Assembly (NCBI GenBank): GCA_000314955.1
Contig: BAEM01000060.1
Location: 1 to 53,790, forward strand
Length of the DNA: 53,790 bases
Direction: 5' to 3'
DNA from: Paraglaciecola chathamensis S18K6
GTDB taxonomy: Bacteria > Pseudomonadota > Gammaproteobacteria > Enterobacterales > Alteromonadaceae
The position numbers were made by a program, and so were the translations under genes. The notes under the pieces were generated by a model. It was not told the DNA's origin and did not search any database. It saw only the letters and a program-made list of their open reading frames with translations. Positions 1-9,206 of this stretch are shown here, one piece after another (the stretch's first letter is position 1; every line of letters starts with the position of its first letter).

Positions 1-18
1 ATTAACGTGGAATGGTAT
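1..18 (+). repeat. Boundary inverted repeat, left copy
   Basis: These 18 bases are the exact reverse complement of the last 18 bases of the window. The sequence resembles the repeat at about 18120-18140 (ATTAA..GG.ATGGTAT-type core read on the opposite strand). I infer a copy of a dispersed intergenic repeat family, perhaps where an assembly contig stopped. Confidence 0.6.
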
Positions 19-163
19 AAGTGAGGGCTGACATGGCAGGAAGAATAAAAGTTACGTGGTAGCGCTCCATCCATGGCAGGTCGTTCAGCCAGATGCTGCT
101 ACGCAGCTAAAGAGACTGGCTTCACCCCAGACTCGGTTCCCGCGTCTGGCTATCACCAAAAAC

Positions 164-198
164 AAAAAAGCCCCAACGGACAACGTTGAGGCTTTTTT
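164..198. terminator. Rho-independent terminator after tRNA-Phe
   Basis: A run of six A, a GC-containing stem (GCCCCAAC pairing with GTTGAGGC, one mismatch) and a run of six T form a hairpin that can end transcription on either strand. It lies directly after the 3' end of the minus-strand tRNA gene. Bases 19-163 hold only a CCAGAC/GTCTGG hairpin (127-149) and no recognisable gene. Confidence 0.85.
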
Positions 199-209
199 GT
201 TTTAAATAA

Positions 210-285
210 TGGTGCCCAGACGCGGAATCGAACCACGGACACGAGGATTTTCAATCCTCTGCTCTACCAACTGAGCTATCTGGGC
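210..285 (-). tRNA. pheT/pheU-like: tRNA-Phe (GAA)
   Basis: The minus strand reads a complete 76-nt tRNA with encoded CCA. It starts GCCCAGA, which pairs with TCTGGGC before the A discriminator and CCA. It has a D arm (AGCTCAGTTGGTAGAGC), an anticodon stem-loop with GAA (plus-strand ttc at 250-252) and a T arm with GTTCGATTC. The anticodon reads phenylalanine codons. It is very similar to E. coli tRNA-Phe, and is followed by a strong terminator. Confidence 0.97.
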
Positions 286-332
286 AAATCTGTTAACGTT
301 GCTGGCTTGTGCCTGCTTCGTTGTGGGTGCGT

Positions 333-361
333 ATTAAACGGATTCTCGGCATTCAAGTCAA
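333..361 (-). promoter_or_regulatory. Sigma70 promoter for tRNA-Phe
   Basis: On the minus strand TTGACT (356-361) and TTTAAT (333-338) are separated by 17 bp, upstream of the tRNA. The bases after the -10 are GC-rich (ACGCACCC), the discriminator type typical of stringently controlled stable-RNA promoters. Confidence 0.65.
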
Positions 362-460
362 CTATTTTATGCGATTTATTTCGCTTTATTGTCTGTTTGC
401 GTAAAAAATGCGCGTTGTTGGTTGAGTTCTGTGCAATTTTAGCGAGGTCCGTATGCTAAG

Positions 461-733
461 TTAAGCTTTTGGGGGCACATAACCTTCAATGTCAGGTTCT
501 TTTCCTTCGAATAAAAAAGCCTGCATTTGCGTTTCAAGAAAGTTACGCGCAGTTGGCTCCATCATATTTAATTTTTTTTCGTTAATTAACATGGTTTGTT
601 TCTTTTGCCATTCGGCCCATGCTTCTTTGGAAATATTATCGAATATCTTTTTACCAAGTTCGCCGGGATAAAGTTGAAAGTCTAAACCGTCAGCTTCTTT
701 GTTTAAGTGCTGGCAAAATACTGTTCTGCTCAT
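461..733 (-). CDS. yggX: YggX family Fe(II) trafficking / oxidative damage protection protein
   Basis: The 90-residue protein begins [19 protein letters not shown] and matches the YggX family throughout, at almost the E. coli length (91). Cys7 is the conserved family cysteine. YggX is a small cytoplasmic protein implicated in protecting Fe-S clusters and handling labile iron. The ATG at 733 is chosen because GAGG lies six bases upstream; a longer reading from TTG at 745 would run through that site. It lies downstream of mutY on the same strand, the order known in E. coli, and MutY is itself an Fe-S protein. Confidence 0.95.
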   Translation of the reverse strand: MSRTVFCQHLNKEADGLDFQLYPGELGKKIFDNISKEAWAEWQKKQTMLINEKKLNMMEPTARNFLETQMQAFLFEGKEPDIEGYVPPKA

Positions 734-846
734 GCTGATCCTCAATTTTAAAAGTTAAGGCCAGCAGTTGCTGGCTTGTTTTGACGCAGTCTATCAAATT
801 CAATGCTTTGTGCTAAGCAATGAATGCCTTGGCTTTATATACTTGC

Positions 847-1911
847 TTAAAGCTGGGTCTGGCACACTGCAAGTAATTTCTTAGTGGGGGCGGCTAAGCC
901 GACGTTTGGTTGTTTCAGCAAATCGTACCAAATTTGTTGCTTTTCGTTCACCTGTGATGATGACGGTTGTTCAAGAAGCAAAATAACGGGCTGAATATCT
1001 AAATGGAAGTGACTAAATGTATGACGAAAAGGCTCAAGCGTGAGACGAGTATACTGACCTAGCGCTAATTGCTGCGCTGTGGCATCAAGCGTATCTAATG
1101 ATTCTGCTTCATAGAAACCCCATAGACCGCCCCATAAACCACTGGGTGGTCTTTGATAAATCAAAACCTGTGATTGCCACATAGGAATGAGCATCACGGT
1201 GGTGCGCACGGGAATATCTTTCTTAGGTTTTTTACCAGGCAATTCACTTTGCCGGCCTTGGGCAAAAGCCAAGCAATTTTGTTGCAATGGGCAGCTATCA
1301 CACTTGGGTTTACTGCGGGTGCAAATGGTGGCGCCCATATCCATCATGGCTTGGGTATAGTCACCAGTGCGTGAATTGGGGGTGAGGGAGTCTGCATATT
1401 GCCATAATGCTTGTTCGACGTCTTTCTTGCCGGGCCAGCCATCGACGGCAAAATAGCGCGCTAGCACACGCTTTACATTGCCATCTAAAATACTGTGATG
1501 CTGTGCGCATGCTAAAGACAGCACCGCTCCAGCAGTGGAGCGGCCAATGCCTGGCAAGGCAATTACATCGTTAATGTCTTGAGGGAATTTACCGTCATAT
1601 TGGTCACGAATGACTTGAGCCGCTTTTTGTAAGTTCCGAGCGCGGGCGTAATAGCCTAGCCCGGTCCAGTGATGTAGCACTTCGTCTTGGGGGGCATTGG
1701 CTAAGGTCAAAATATCAGGAAAGCGTCGCATAAATTTTTGATAGTAGGGAATAACCGTTTTGACTTGGGTTTGTTGCAACATAATTTCTGAAACCCACAC
1801 TGAGTAAGGGGTTTTCCCTTGCTGCCAAGGTAAGTCTTTGCGACCATGGCTATCAAACCAAGATAAAATACGGTTTGCGAAAGAAGATGTTAGCTGAGAC
1901 TGTGATTGCAC
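847..1911 (-). CDS. mutY: A/G-specific adenine DNA glycosylase
   Basis: MutY removes adenine mispaired with 8-oxoguanine or guanine in base-excision repair. The 354 residues contain the catalytic Glu42 ([10 protein letters not shown]), the helix-hairpin-helix [10 protein letters not shown] at about 119-128, catalytic Asp143 (LDGNVKRVL) and the 4Fe-4S cluster cysteines C197-C204-C207-C213 (C-x6-C-x2-C-x5-C). The C-terminal third is the NUDIX-like 8-oxoG recognition domain. The start appears to be GTG at 1911; no ATG lies nearby and the N-terminus aligns with E. coli MutY. It precedes yggX by 113 bp on the same strand, so the two may share a transcript. Confidence 0.96.
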   Translation of the reverse strand: MQSQSQLTSSFANRILSWFDSHGRKDLPWQQGKTPYSVWVSEIMLQQTQVKTVIPYYQKFMRRFPDILTLANAPQDEVLHHWTGLGYYARARNLQKAAQVIRDQYDGKFPQDINDVIALPGIGRSTAGAVLSLACAQHHSILDGNVKRVLARYFAVDGWPGKKDVEQALWQYADSLTPNSRTGDYTQAMMDMGATICTRSKPKCDSCPLQQNCLAFAQGRQSELPGKKPKKDIPVRTTVMLIPMWQSQVLIYQRPPSGLWGGLWGFYEAESLDTLDATAQQLALGQYTRLTLEPFRHTFSHFHLDIQPVILLLEQPSSSQVNEKQQIWYDLLKQPNVGLAAPTKKLLAVCQTQL

Positions 1912-1987
1912 GGGTTGATATACTGCTTATGTACATGAAAGTTATAACGCGATCATACCTTAATAATAAACAAATGGTTCATTTGAA

Positions 1988-2719
1988 ATGACAACGATCC
2001 CCCCCCAAGCTGCATCCAATACCTCTCTTTCTCAGCCGGTTGTGTTTTACCCAGGCACCTTGTGCGATGAGCGTGTGTTCATGCCATGTTGGCGAGACAT
2101 TGATATTCCAAAGCGTGCATTTGTGCCGTTACAGTGGGCAGAATCATTGGAACACATGTTAGCGTTGAGCCGCGATCGATTGGATTATTTTGATGAGCCT
2201 GCACATTTAGTTGGCTTTTCAATGGGTGGCTATGTGGCAGCCTTAAGTGCATTAGAGCAGCCGCAGAAGGTTGCCTCACTGACCCTGATCGGCAGTTATC
2301 CAGGGCCGTTTGCTGAGCAAGAACGCCAAGCGCGTAAAAATATCATTCAAACGATAAGAAATAAAAAATATCAAGGTATGAGTGACAGCCGCTTGAAGCA
2401 GTTTGTATCTGCATTAGGCAACACCAAAGTGGTAGACACTATTAAGGCGATGGAAAGTGACCTAGGCCCAGCAGTATTGGCCGCTCAAATGGGCGCTTTA
2501 AGTGAACGCGAAGACTTAACAACGCGCTTAGGCAAAGCAAAGTTCAGGATACATTTTCTGGTGGGTGAGCACGATAAAATAGCGCCGCCCAGCAAAATAG
2601 GCGCGTTAAGCGCTAACATAGCCAACAGCCAACTGAAGATTATTGCTAATGCTGGTCACATGCTGCCCCTAGAGCAGCCTAACGTGCTTGCCCAGTATTT
2701 TGCTGAAAATTTCAGCTAA
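1988..2719 (+). CDS. Alpha/beta hydrolase, cytoplasmic
   Basis: This is a 243-residue single-domain alpha/beta hydrolase without a signal peptide. The nucleophile elbow is GFSMGGY, the acid is in GEHDKIAPP, and the histidine is in GHMLPLEQP close to the C-terminus. The oxyanion region is near PGTLCDERVF. The fold and triad are clear, but the substrate is not; carboxylesterase or MenH/BioH-like thioester hydrolysis are both possible. It is divergent from mutY and sits 80 bp before trmB, a position not occupied by such a gene in E. coli. Confidence 0.8.
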   Translation: MTTIPPQAASNTSLSQPVVFYPGTLCDERVFMPCWRDIDIPKRAFVPLQWAESLEHMLALSRDRLDYFDEPAHLVGFSMGGYVAALSALEQPQKVASLTLIGSYPGPFAEQERQARKNIIQTIRNKKYQGMSDSRLKQFVSALGNTKVVDTIKAMESDLGPAVLAAQMGALSEREDLTTRLGKAKFRIHFLVGEHDKIAPPSKIGALSANIANSQLKIIANAGHMLPLEQPNVLAQYFAENFS

Positions 2720-2734
2720 ATTATTCTTATAACC

Positions 2735-2764
2735 TTGCAATAGCTGTACTGGGCGGCATAATGC
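2735..2764 (+). promoter_or_regulatory. Possible promoter upstream of trmB
   Basis: TTGCAA (2735-2740) and TAATGC (2759-2764) are separated by 18 bp, in the 80-bp gap before trmB. The match is only fair, so this is a weak prediction. Confidence 0.3.
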
Positions 2765-2799
2765 GCGCCTGCTAAGTACAGCGAGACACGAGAAAAACC

Positions 2800-3519
2800 A
2801 TGAGCCAATTTAAATCCAAAGAAGAAGCAGCCGAATCCGGCGTTTATATCCGAAAAATTCAGAGCTTTGTAAAGCGTGAAGGCCGCTTAACCAGAGGCCA
2901 AGAAAAGGCAATCGAAACCAACTGGGAAACCATGGGTTTAGAGCACAAATCTGGCTTGCTTGATATGAATGAAGTGTTTGGTCGCACGGCACCTGTGGTG
3001 TTGGAAATTGGTTTTGGTATGGGCAAATCTCTAGTCACCATGGCTAAAAATGAGCCTGATAAAGATTTTATTGGCATTGAAGTGCATCGCCCAGGCATTG
3101 GCGCATGTTTGGCTGACGCACAAGAGCAAGGCGTCACTAATTTGCGTGTTTACGAACATGACGCGGTTGAAGTGTTAGCGGATTGCATAGCCGATGGCAG
3201 TTTAAGTCGTATGCAGCTGTTTTTTCCTGATCCTTGGCACAAAAAGCGTCATCACAAACGTCGTATTGTACAACCGGCATTTGTTGAAAAGTTACGCAGT
3301 AAATTGGCTATTGGTGGTGTATTCCATATGGCGACCGATTGGGAAAACTACGCTGAGCACATGCTAGAAATTATGGCTGTGGCACCGGGCTATAAAAACC
3401 TTTCATCTACCAACGATTATGTACCGCGCCCAGAGCAGCGCCCTTTGACTAAGTTTGAACAAAGAGGCCATCGTTTAGGCCATGGCGTGTGGGACTTAAT
3501 GTTCGAGAGAGAAGCATAA
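2800..3519 (+). CDS. trmB: tRNA (guanine-N7-)-methyltransferase
   Basis: TrmB makes m7G46 in the variable loop of tRNAs using S-adenosylmethionine. The 239-residue protein has the SAM-binding motif [14 protein letters not shown], the acidic residue after strand 2 (GIEVHRPG) and the family signature [15 protein letters not shown]. The length equals E. coli TrmB. Its TAA stop overlaps the next ATG by one base, so rsmC is likely translationally coupled to it. Confidence 0.96.
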   Translation: MSQFKSKEEAAESGVYIRKIQSFVKREGRLTRGQEKAIETNWETMGLEHKSGLLDMNEVFGRTAPVVLEIGFGMGKSLVTMAKNEPDKDFIGIEVHRPGIGACLADAQEQGVTNLRVYEHDAVEVLADCIADGSLSRMQLFFPDPWHKKRHHKRRIVQPAFVEKLRSKLAIGGVFHMATDWENYAEHMLEIMAVAPGYKNLSSTNDYVPRPEQRPLTKFEQRGHRLGHGVWDLMFEREA

Positions 3520-4550
3520 TGTTAACAGCAGCAAGCCAAGTATTATTGCGTAGCGAAGAACTTCTAGAGCAGGGTAAATGGTTGCTCGTAAACCCGACAG
3601 ACGGGCAAGTGTTCTCAGAATTAGCTAACCCAGATGTTCATGGGTTTCATCAGTTTTTTGACATTTACGAGCAAAGCGTGGCAGTGACGAAAGGCCAAGG
3701 GCGCGACTCTCAGCACCAGTTTGCTGCTGCTTACGAAGCCGACGCATCGTTTGATGGCGCAGTACTGTATTTGCCTAAAGCTAAAGCGCATGGGCAAATG
3801 TTGTTGGCGAATATTGCTCCTTGTCTCAAACCTGGCGCCACGTTGCTGGTGGTTGGCGAGAATAAAGGCGGCATTAAAAGCGCAGCAAAACTGTTAACAC
3901 CTTACTCCGATAACGTGAATAAAGTCGACTCCGCACGGCACTGCGCCATGTTTGCAGCGGTTATTGATAAACCTGTTGCGCCGTTTGATATCACTAAATG
4001 GCAGGATGTTTCAGAGTATCAAGTGTCTGATATTACTTTTAAAGTGTGTTCGTTACCGGGAGTATTCAGCCATGGTGATCTAGATACAGGTACACAGTTG
4101 CTGCTCGATAATATTGATAGAGTGGTATCGGGGCGTATTTTAGATTTCGCTTGTGGCGCGGGTATTATCGGTTGCTTTGCGGGCCTTAAAAACGCTCAAG
4201 CTCAGGTCGTGATGAGTGACGTTAGTGCCTTGGCTATTTATTGCTCGCAAAAAAGTGCAGAGTTAAATGGTGTAAAAGCTCAGGTTATTCCTTCGAACGG
4301 TTTGCGAGCGCTGACAGGTAAGTTTGCCCAGGTTTTTACCAATCCTCCGTTTCACACTGGCATCAAAACAGATTACTCGGTAACCGAAAGTTTTATGCAA
4401 CAGCTTAAAAATCATCTGCAAGACCGAGGCAGCTTAATTTTGGTGGCGAATAAGTTTCTGCGCTATGCAGATGAACTTGAAAAACAATTTAAATCAGTAC
4501 AGTTTTTAAAAGAGACAAGCAAGTTTAGTGTTTATTGTTGTCGTCGTTGA
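3519..4550 (+). CDS. rsmC: 16S rRNA (guanine(1207)-N2)-methyltransferase
   Basis: RsmC methylates G1207 of 16S rRNA. The 343-residue protein (the E. coli length) consists of an N-terminal degenerate methyltransferase-like half and a C-terminal catalytic half with the SAM motif LDFACGAGIIGCFAG and the catalytic NPPFHTG. The ATG at 3519 overlaps the trmB stop codon in the arrangement TAATG; an upstream GTG at 3489 would add ten residues not expected in the family. It forms a two-gene RNA-modification operon with trmB. Confidence 0.93.
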   Translation: MLTAASQVLLRSEELLEQGKWLLVNPTDGQVFSELANPDVHGFHQFFDIYEQSVAVTKGQGRDSQHQFAAAYEADASFDGAVLYLPKAKAHGQMLLANIAPCLKPGATLLVVGENKGGIKSAAKLLTPYSDNVNKVDSARHCAMFAAVIDKPVAPFDITKWQDVSEYQVSDITFKVCSLPGVFSHGDLDTGTQLLLDNIDRVVSGRILDFACGAGIIGCFAGLKNAQAQVVMSDVSALAIYCSQKSAELNGVKAQVIPSNGLRALTGKFAQVFTNPPFHTGIKTDYSVTESFMQQLKNHLQDRGSLILVANKFLRYADELEKQFKSVQFLKETSKFSVYCCRR

Positions 4551-4668
4551 ATGCAGTTATATTAAAGCGCTAACAGAGTAAATGTATGTCTTTGAGTCCA
4601 CGTTAATCAGCATCGCTATGATTTTCCGATAAGGCAGTGAATCGAAAAACCAATGGGGTATAGTGTTG

Positions 4669-6099
4669 ATGAAAGTATTATTCGTTGTATCTGAGGTTGA
4701 AGATCTGGTCAAGACCGGTGGCCTGGCAGATGTAGCAAAAGCCCTGCCTATCGCATTGAATGAAATGGGTCACGAGGTGTGTATCGTGATGCCTTATTAC
4801 AAGACACTTGCACAGCAACACCCAGGGGAAGATTGGGCTGAGCCACAAACATTGTTTGCTAGCCGTAAACCTTACGATTTTACTATTAAGCGCTTACAGA
4901 TTGGCAACGTTCCTGTTTACGCAATAGATTACCCCGCCTACTTCTCTCGTGATGGCTTGTACTCTGACAGTTATCACGCCTACCCTGATAACGCAGAACG
5001 TTTTGCTTTTTTTGCCCAAGGGGCACTTCAAGTCGCTAAAGCGATAGATTTTCAACCTGATATTGTGCATTGCAACGATTGGCATACGGCGCTAACACCG
5101 TATTTTATGAGCATAGATGACAGTGGTTTTTTTGATCGCAGTCGTAGCGTGTTTACTATTCACAATGGTGCTTATCAAGGCACCCATCGTTTTTCAGATA
5201 TCCCGTTTTTACAGCCACATTATTTACTGCACTCGCAATTAGACGGCGACGCGCTGAATTTTGTGCGTATGGGAATTCGCTACGCGCATAAAATCAATGC
5301 GGTGAGCCCTAACTACGCTCAAGAGCTTTTGACACCGCTTGGTTCACATCATTTGTACCACGAGTTTCAACAAAGGCGCAGTGACTTGAGCGGTATCCTA
5401 AATGGCTGTGATTACACCCAATGGGACCCAATAAACGACCCCAATATTACTCAAACCTATACCGCTGATGATATGAGCGGCAAAGAAGCGTGTAAAATTG
5501 ACTTACAGCGAGAGGCGCAACTGCCTCAGGACTTAGGTATTCCGCTGGTGGGCATGGTCTGCCGTTTGACCGAACAAAAGGGCTTCGGTTACATTTTACC
5601 TATGCTTGAACAGCTCATGCAGCACAATGTTCAACTGGTTATTATTGGCACCGGCGATCCGCAAATTAGCCACACCTTGCGCGGCGTTGCTGAGCGTCAT
5701 CCTGACAAGTGCGCGTTTATCGAAGCCTTTAGTGTCCAAAAAGCCCATATGCTTGAAGCAGGAAGCGACTTTTTCTTAATGCCGTCATTGTTCGAACCAT
5801 GTGGCTTAAATCAGATGTATAGCCTTGCTTTTGGCACTTTACCTATCGTTCGAGGCGTCGGCGGGCTCAAAGATACAGTGACTGATTTAGCGGATAATCC
5901 AGAACAAGCAACCGGTTTTGTGTTTGAGCACCCAGACAGCGAAGCATTGCTTGCCTGTATTCAACGCGCCTTGTTGTTCTACCGAGAGTACCCGCAACGT
6001 TTTAAAGAAACACAAATGCGTGCCATGCATAGCCGTTTTACTTGGCAACAAGCGGCTGAACAATATTTGGCATTATATAATGCGGCCTTAGGTGGTTAA
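4669..6099 (+). CDS. glgA: Glycogen synthase (ADP-glucose, GT5)
   Basis: GlgA transfers glucose from ADP-glucose to alpha-1,4-glucan. The N-terminus MKVLFVVSEVEDLVKTGGLADV contains the KxGGL ADP-glucose site, and the C-terminal Rossmann domain carries CRLTEQKGF and the nucleotide-sugar site EPCGLNQMYS. The length (476) is normal for the family. ATG 4669 is preferred with GGGG about nine bases upstream; in-frame GTG 4663 and TTG 4666 are alternatives. No glgB, glgC or glgP lies in the window, so the rest of the glycogen pathway must be elsewhere. Confidence 0.94.
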   Translation: MKVLFVVSEVEDLVKTGGLADVAKALPIALNEMGHEVCIVMPYYKTLAQQHPGEDWAEPQTLFASRKPYDFTIKRLQIGNVPVYAIDYPAYFSRDGLYSDSYHAYPDNAERFAFFAQGALQVAKAIDFQPDIVHCNDWHTALTPYFMSIDDSGFFDRSRSVFTIHNGAYQGTHRFSDIPFLQPHYLLHSQLDGDALNFVRMGIRYAHKINAVSPNYAQELLTPLGSHHLYHEFQQRRSDLSGILNGCDYTQWDPINDPNITQTYTADDMSGKEACKIDLQREAQLPQDLGIPLVGMVCRLTEQKGFGYILPMLEQLMQHNVQLVIIGTGDPQISHTLRGVAERHPDKCAFIEAFSVQKAHMLEAGSDFFLMPSLFEPCGLNQMYSLAFGTLPIVRGVGGLKDTVTDLADNPEQATGFVFEHPDSEALLACIQRALLFYREYPQRFKETQMRAMHSRFTWQQAAEQYLALYNAALGG

Positions 6100-6105
6100 T
6101 TTAGC

Positions 6106-6447
6106 ATGAGCTTAATGGCTCATAAGCCTATTGTTGTCGTGCTTGGTGGAATGCTCGGTGGCCTGTTATTTTGCAATAATGCGCAGGCCGTACCTGAGCA
6201 ATGCTTGCAATCGAGTGCACGTAGCGAAACGTGCCCACATTTACTATATAAAAAGTCACCGATTGATATTGCAAAGTTAAGTATTAAAACGGGTGAGATG
6301 GTGTGCCTTTGTTTGACCGATGTTGCAGGAATGCGTGGTGCGTCTGAGGAGGACCTAAGCCGCCCTAAACTACTGGTATCTCTGCGTCGGTTGGCTGATG
6401 ATTGGGATTTGTCAGAATCAGAATTACTACGCCTGATACGTAAATAG
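6106..6447 (+). CDS. Small exported cysteine-containing protein, unknown function
   Basis: I do not recognise this 113-residue protein. It has an N-terminal hydrophobic segment (about 8-22) ending in NNAQAVPEQ, a plausible Sec signal peptide, and a mature part with four cysteines in two groups (C33 and C43; C67 and C69 in a CLC motif). The C-terminal part is helical and charged. It starts six bases after glgA and is probably co-transcribed with it. A start at ATG 6115 is also possible. The cysteine pairs suggest disulfides or metal binding in the periplasm, but this is inference. Confidence 0.65.
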   Translation: MSLMAHKPIVVVLGGMLGGLLFCNNAQAVPEQCLQSSARSETCPHLLYKKSPIDIAKLSIKTGEMVCLCLTDVAGMRGASEEDLSRPKLLVSLRRLADDWDLSESELLRLIRK

Positions 6448-6559
6448 AAATACGGCGAGGATAATAAAAGCCCCTTCATATGCGATTAACTGTTTCATTT
6501 TTAACTGGTTTAGCTCAATATGGAATACAGGCTTGGTTAGGGTCCAATTTTAACTACAT

Positions 6560-8203
6560 ATGCATGCTAAAAGTAATTTTTTGTCGATTAAAAGCCTGAT
6601 TATTTGGGTTGTGATGGCGATTACATCGTTAGCATTGCTTATGGCAACAAGCATCAACTTATACGGTCAAATCAGTAGCTATCGAGTGCAACTGATAAAC
6701 AACGTCAATATTTTCTCTGAACTGATTAGCCGCAACGCGGTTTCGACCATCGAAGATGAACTCAATTTCAATGAAGAGCGTAACCTTAGCACCCTTAGCG
6801 CATCTGATATCCTAGAAAACGTACACATCTACCGCTTTGTTGAGGACGGCAAGTTAGAGTTTTTTGCAAGCTACAATAAAGATGGCGTAGCACCTGTAAA
6901 TGCAAAATTCGATCGTGTTGACTCGCTATCTGAGCCGACGATTGATGGCAGCACGGTAGAGATGATCCGAGAAATAAAGCGCGATAACGGGGAATTACTA
7001 GGATACACCTATGTGCGCGCATCTGCCGATGGTCTAGAGCGTTTGATTTCTCGCTCCATTGGGATCGCCGTAGGCGTATTGTTGCTGTCTTTATTGTTGT
7101 GCTTTTTGCTTACGCTGAAGCTTCAAAATACCATCACAGCGCCTATTCGTAACCTCGCGCACTTAGTACAGCGCATCTCTCGGCACAAAGATTATTCAGG
7201 TCGGGCTAAGCCCAGTAGCATCAAAGAACTAGATATTCTCAGTGATGCTTTTAATGCCATGATGCAACGTACGCAGGAGCATATGCAGCGCCAAAACGAG
7301 GCTGAAGAAGAACATAGGCGCCTGAATATTAGCCTAGAAGAAAAGGTCACCCAGCGCACCCTCGCCTTAAAAGAAGCGAACAGTGAGTTAATTCAAACAT
7401 TGGAAAAGCTTCATCAATTTCAGCGCCAAATGGTTCAGAACGAAAAAATGGCCTCTTTAGGAGACATGGTAGCCGGGGTCGCGCATGAGGTTAATACGCC
7501 TATCGGGTTGGGTGTGACAGCGTCCACCATGATGCTCGACCGTTTAGCCAGTATGGAAAAAGACTTCGAAAATAAGACCTTAAAAGCGAGCTCACTTTCT
7601 AAATTCATTGCAGAAGGGCAGGAAAACCTGAATATCATTTACCGCAACTTGAACCGAGCTGCCGAACTGATATCAAGCTTTAAACAAGTTGCGGTGGACC
7701 AATCATCAGAAATTGACCGCGTTTTTTCATTTTCTAAGCTAATGGATGAAATTTTGCTTTCCATGCGGCCTAAATTAAAAAGCATGAAGCATGTGATCAA
7801 CATCGATTGCCCTGAACATCTCTATATTGAGTCAAAGGCGGGGCCAATAAACCAAATCATTATCAATTTGATCATGAATTCCATCATTCACGGTTTTGAA
7901 CACAAAGACCAAGGCGTGATTAATATTAAGGTGGCACTGATTGCAGATAAAAAAATCAGTGTGCTGTTTACCGATGACGGATCGGGTATTCCCGAATACT
8001 TGCGCAAACGGATTTTTGACCCGTTTGTGACAACCAAACGAGGGCAGGGTGGAAGTGGCCTAGGTATGCACCTTGTTTATAACCTTGTAACGCAGGCATT
8101 GAATGGTTCTATTTCGTTGAATAGTGAAGAGGGACATGGGGTTGAATTCACCATAGTATTCCCGGTGAAGAAAGCGACCCAGAGCGCGCCACATTTGAAT
8201 TAA
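6560..8203 (+). CDS. Membrane sensor histidine kinase
   Basis: The 547-residue kinase has TM1 at about 12-32, a periplasmic sensor region of about 130 residues, TM2 at about 167-187, a HAMP domain (about 189-240), a coiled coil (about 240-292) and a dimerisation/phosphoacceptor motif with His309 (GDMVAGVAHEVNTPIG). A full HATPase domain follows with N box (INLIMNSI), DDGSGIP and GGSGLGMHLV. There is no receiver or HPt domain. It lies 219 bp upstream of arcA on the same strand, but the HEVNTP-type H box is unlike the ArcB type (HELRTP), so partnership with ArcA is uncertain. Confidence 0.9.
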   Translation: MHAKSNFLSIKSLIIWVVMAITSLALLMATSINLYGQISSYRVQLINNVNIFSELISRNAVSTIEDELNFNEERNLSTLSASDILENVHIYRFVEDGKLEFFASYNKDGVAPVNAKFDRVDSLSEPTIDGSTVEMIREIKRDNGELLGYTYVRASADGLERLISRSIGIAVGVLLLSLLLCFLLTLKLQNTITAPIRNLAHLVQRISRHKDYSGRAKPSSIKELDILSDAFNAMMQRTQEHMQRQNEAEEEHRRLNISLEEKVTQRTLALKEANSELIQTLEKLHQFQRQMVQNEKMASLGDMVAGVAHEVNTPIGLGVTASTMMLDRLASMEKDFENKTLKASSLSKFIAEGQENLNIIYRNLNRAAELISSFKQVAVDQSSEIDRVFSFSKLMDEILLSMRPKLKSMKHVINIDCPEHLYIESKAGPINQIIINLIMNSIIHGFEHKDQGVINIKVALIADKKISVLFTDDGSGIPEYLRKRIFDPFVTTKRGQGGSGLGMHLVYNLVTQALNGSISLNSEEGHGVEFTIVFPVKKATQSAPHLN

Positions 8204-8422
8204 GCGCATATTTAATGTTTGCTTTTTTGCTTTTGATCCCCACATCACTTTCGTACTGGAAAATATCTTCAATGTGTTGTACGCAAGTGCCTAACCGTTG
8301 GGTACAAATGCCGAGTTAGGTGGGTTGTTTGCACTAGTTAAAATTTAATCTAGATAAAACCCTGATTTTTAGATATTTTCTGATAAACTTTTATCCATAT
8401 TTTTTAACATGGTGTGAAAACA

Positions 8423-9130
8423 ATGCTGACGCCCAATATTTTAATTGTAGAAGATGAAGTTGTTACCAGAACAACACTCAAAAGCCTGTTTGAAGCAGAA
8501 GGCTACAATGTATTTGAAGCCGAGAACGGCAGTGAAATGCATGAGTTTTTTGAAAATCACGCAATCAACCTAGTGATCATGGATATCAACCTTCCGGGTA
8601 AGAACGGTTTGATTTTGGCTCGCGAAGTGCGTGATCGTAAAAATATCGGTTTGATATTTTTAACTGGCCGCGATAATGACGTGGACCGTATTTTGGGTCT
8701 TGAAATTGGCGCTGATGATTATTTAACTAAACCGTTTAATCCGCGGGAATTAACCATCAGAGCAAGAAACTTGCTAACGCGTACTTTGAATAATGCAGAA
8801 GATGATGACTTGCCAAGTCGTGTAAGCTTCAACGGTTGGACTCTGGACGGCGATAGCCGTAGCTTGATTTCACCTAGCAAGAAAGAGTTTAGACTACCGC
8901 GCAGTGAATTCCGTGCGTTGCATTTATTCTTAAGCAACCCTGGCAAAATATTAACGCGTGAACAGTTGATCATGGAAATGACCGGCCGTGAATTACGCCC
9001 TAATGACCGTACAGTTGATGTAACGATTCGACGTATCCGTAAGCACTTCGAATCAGAAGTGAATGCAGACGAATTGATCGTGACCATTCACGGCGAAGGT
9101 TACCGTTTCTGCGGAACAGTTGACGTATAG
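8423..9130 (+). CDS. arcA: Aerobic respiration response regulator ArcA
   Basis: This OmpR-family regulator is very similar to E. coli ArcA. The receiver begins [10 protein letters not shown] and has phosphoacceptor Asp54 in [12 protein letters not shown] and the conserved Lys in TKPFNPREL. The C-terminal winged helix contains LPRSEFRAL and [17 protein letters not shown]. In enterics ArcA-P represses aerobic respiratory genes under low oxygen. ATG 8423 gives 235 residues and aligns with the E. coli start; GTG 8414 would add three. A terminator follows. No arcB is present in the window. Confidence 0.95.
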   Translation: MLTPNILIVEDEVVTRTTLKSLFEAEGYNVFEAENGSEMHEFFENHAINLVIMDINLPGKNGLILAREVRDRKNIGLIFLTGRDNDVDRILGLEIGADDYLTKPFNPRELTIRARNLLTRTLNNAEDDDLPSRVSFNGWTLDGDSRSLISPSKKEFRLPRSEFRALHLFLSNPGKILTREQLIMEMTGRELRPNDRTVDVTIRRIRKHFESEVNADELIVTIHGEGYRFCGTVDV

Positions 9131-9157
9131 TCAGTTGTAGCTCAGTGTAGACTTAAC

Positions 9158-9187
9158 AAAAAAGCGGCTTAGTAGGCCGCTTTTTTT
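9158..9187. terminator. Bidirectional terminator between arcA and fxsA
   Basis: A run of A, the stem GCGGC / GCCGC with loop TTAGTAG, and seven T form a hairpin usable by both convergent genes arcA and fxsA. Confidence 0.9.
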
Positions 9188-9206
9188 ATGATTGTAGTAT
9201 GAGTAT

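Noticed and set aside
1-163. Possible RNA gene (tmRNA, RNase P or SRP) in the first 160 bases
   Set aside because: I compared the segment with known core motifs (T-arm, SRP tetraloop, P RNA core) and found no convincing match; only a small CCAGAC/GTCTGG hairpin is present.
8204-8422. Transcriptional coupling of the histidine kinase and arcA
   Set aside because: A 219-bp gap with room for its own promoter and different H-box class make a single operon unproven; mentioned only as a finding to test.
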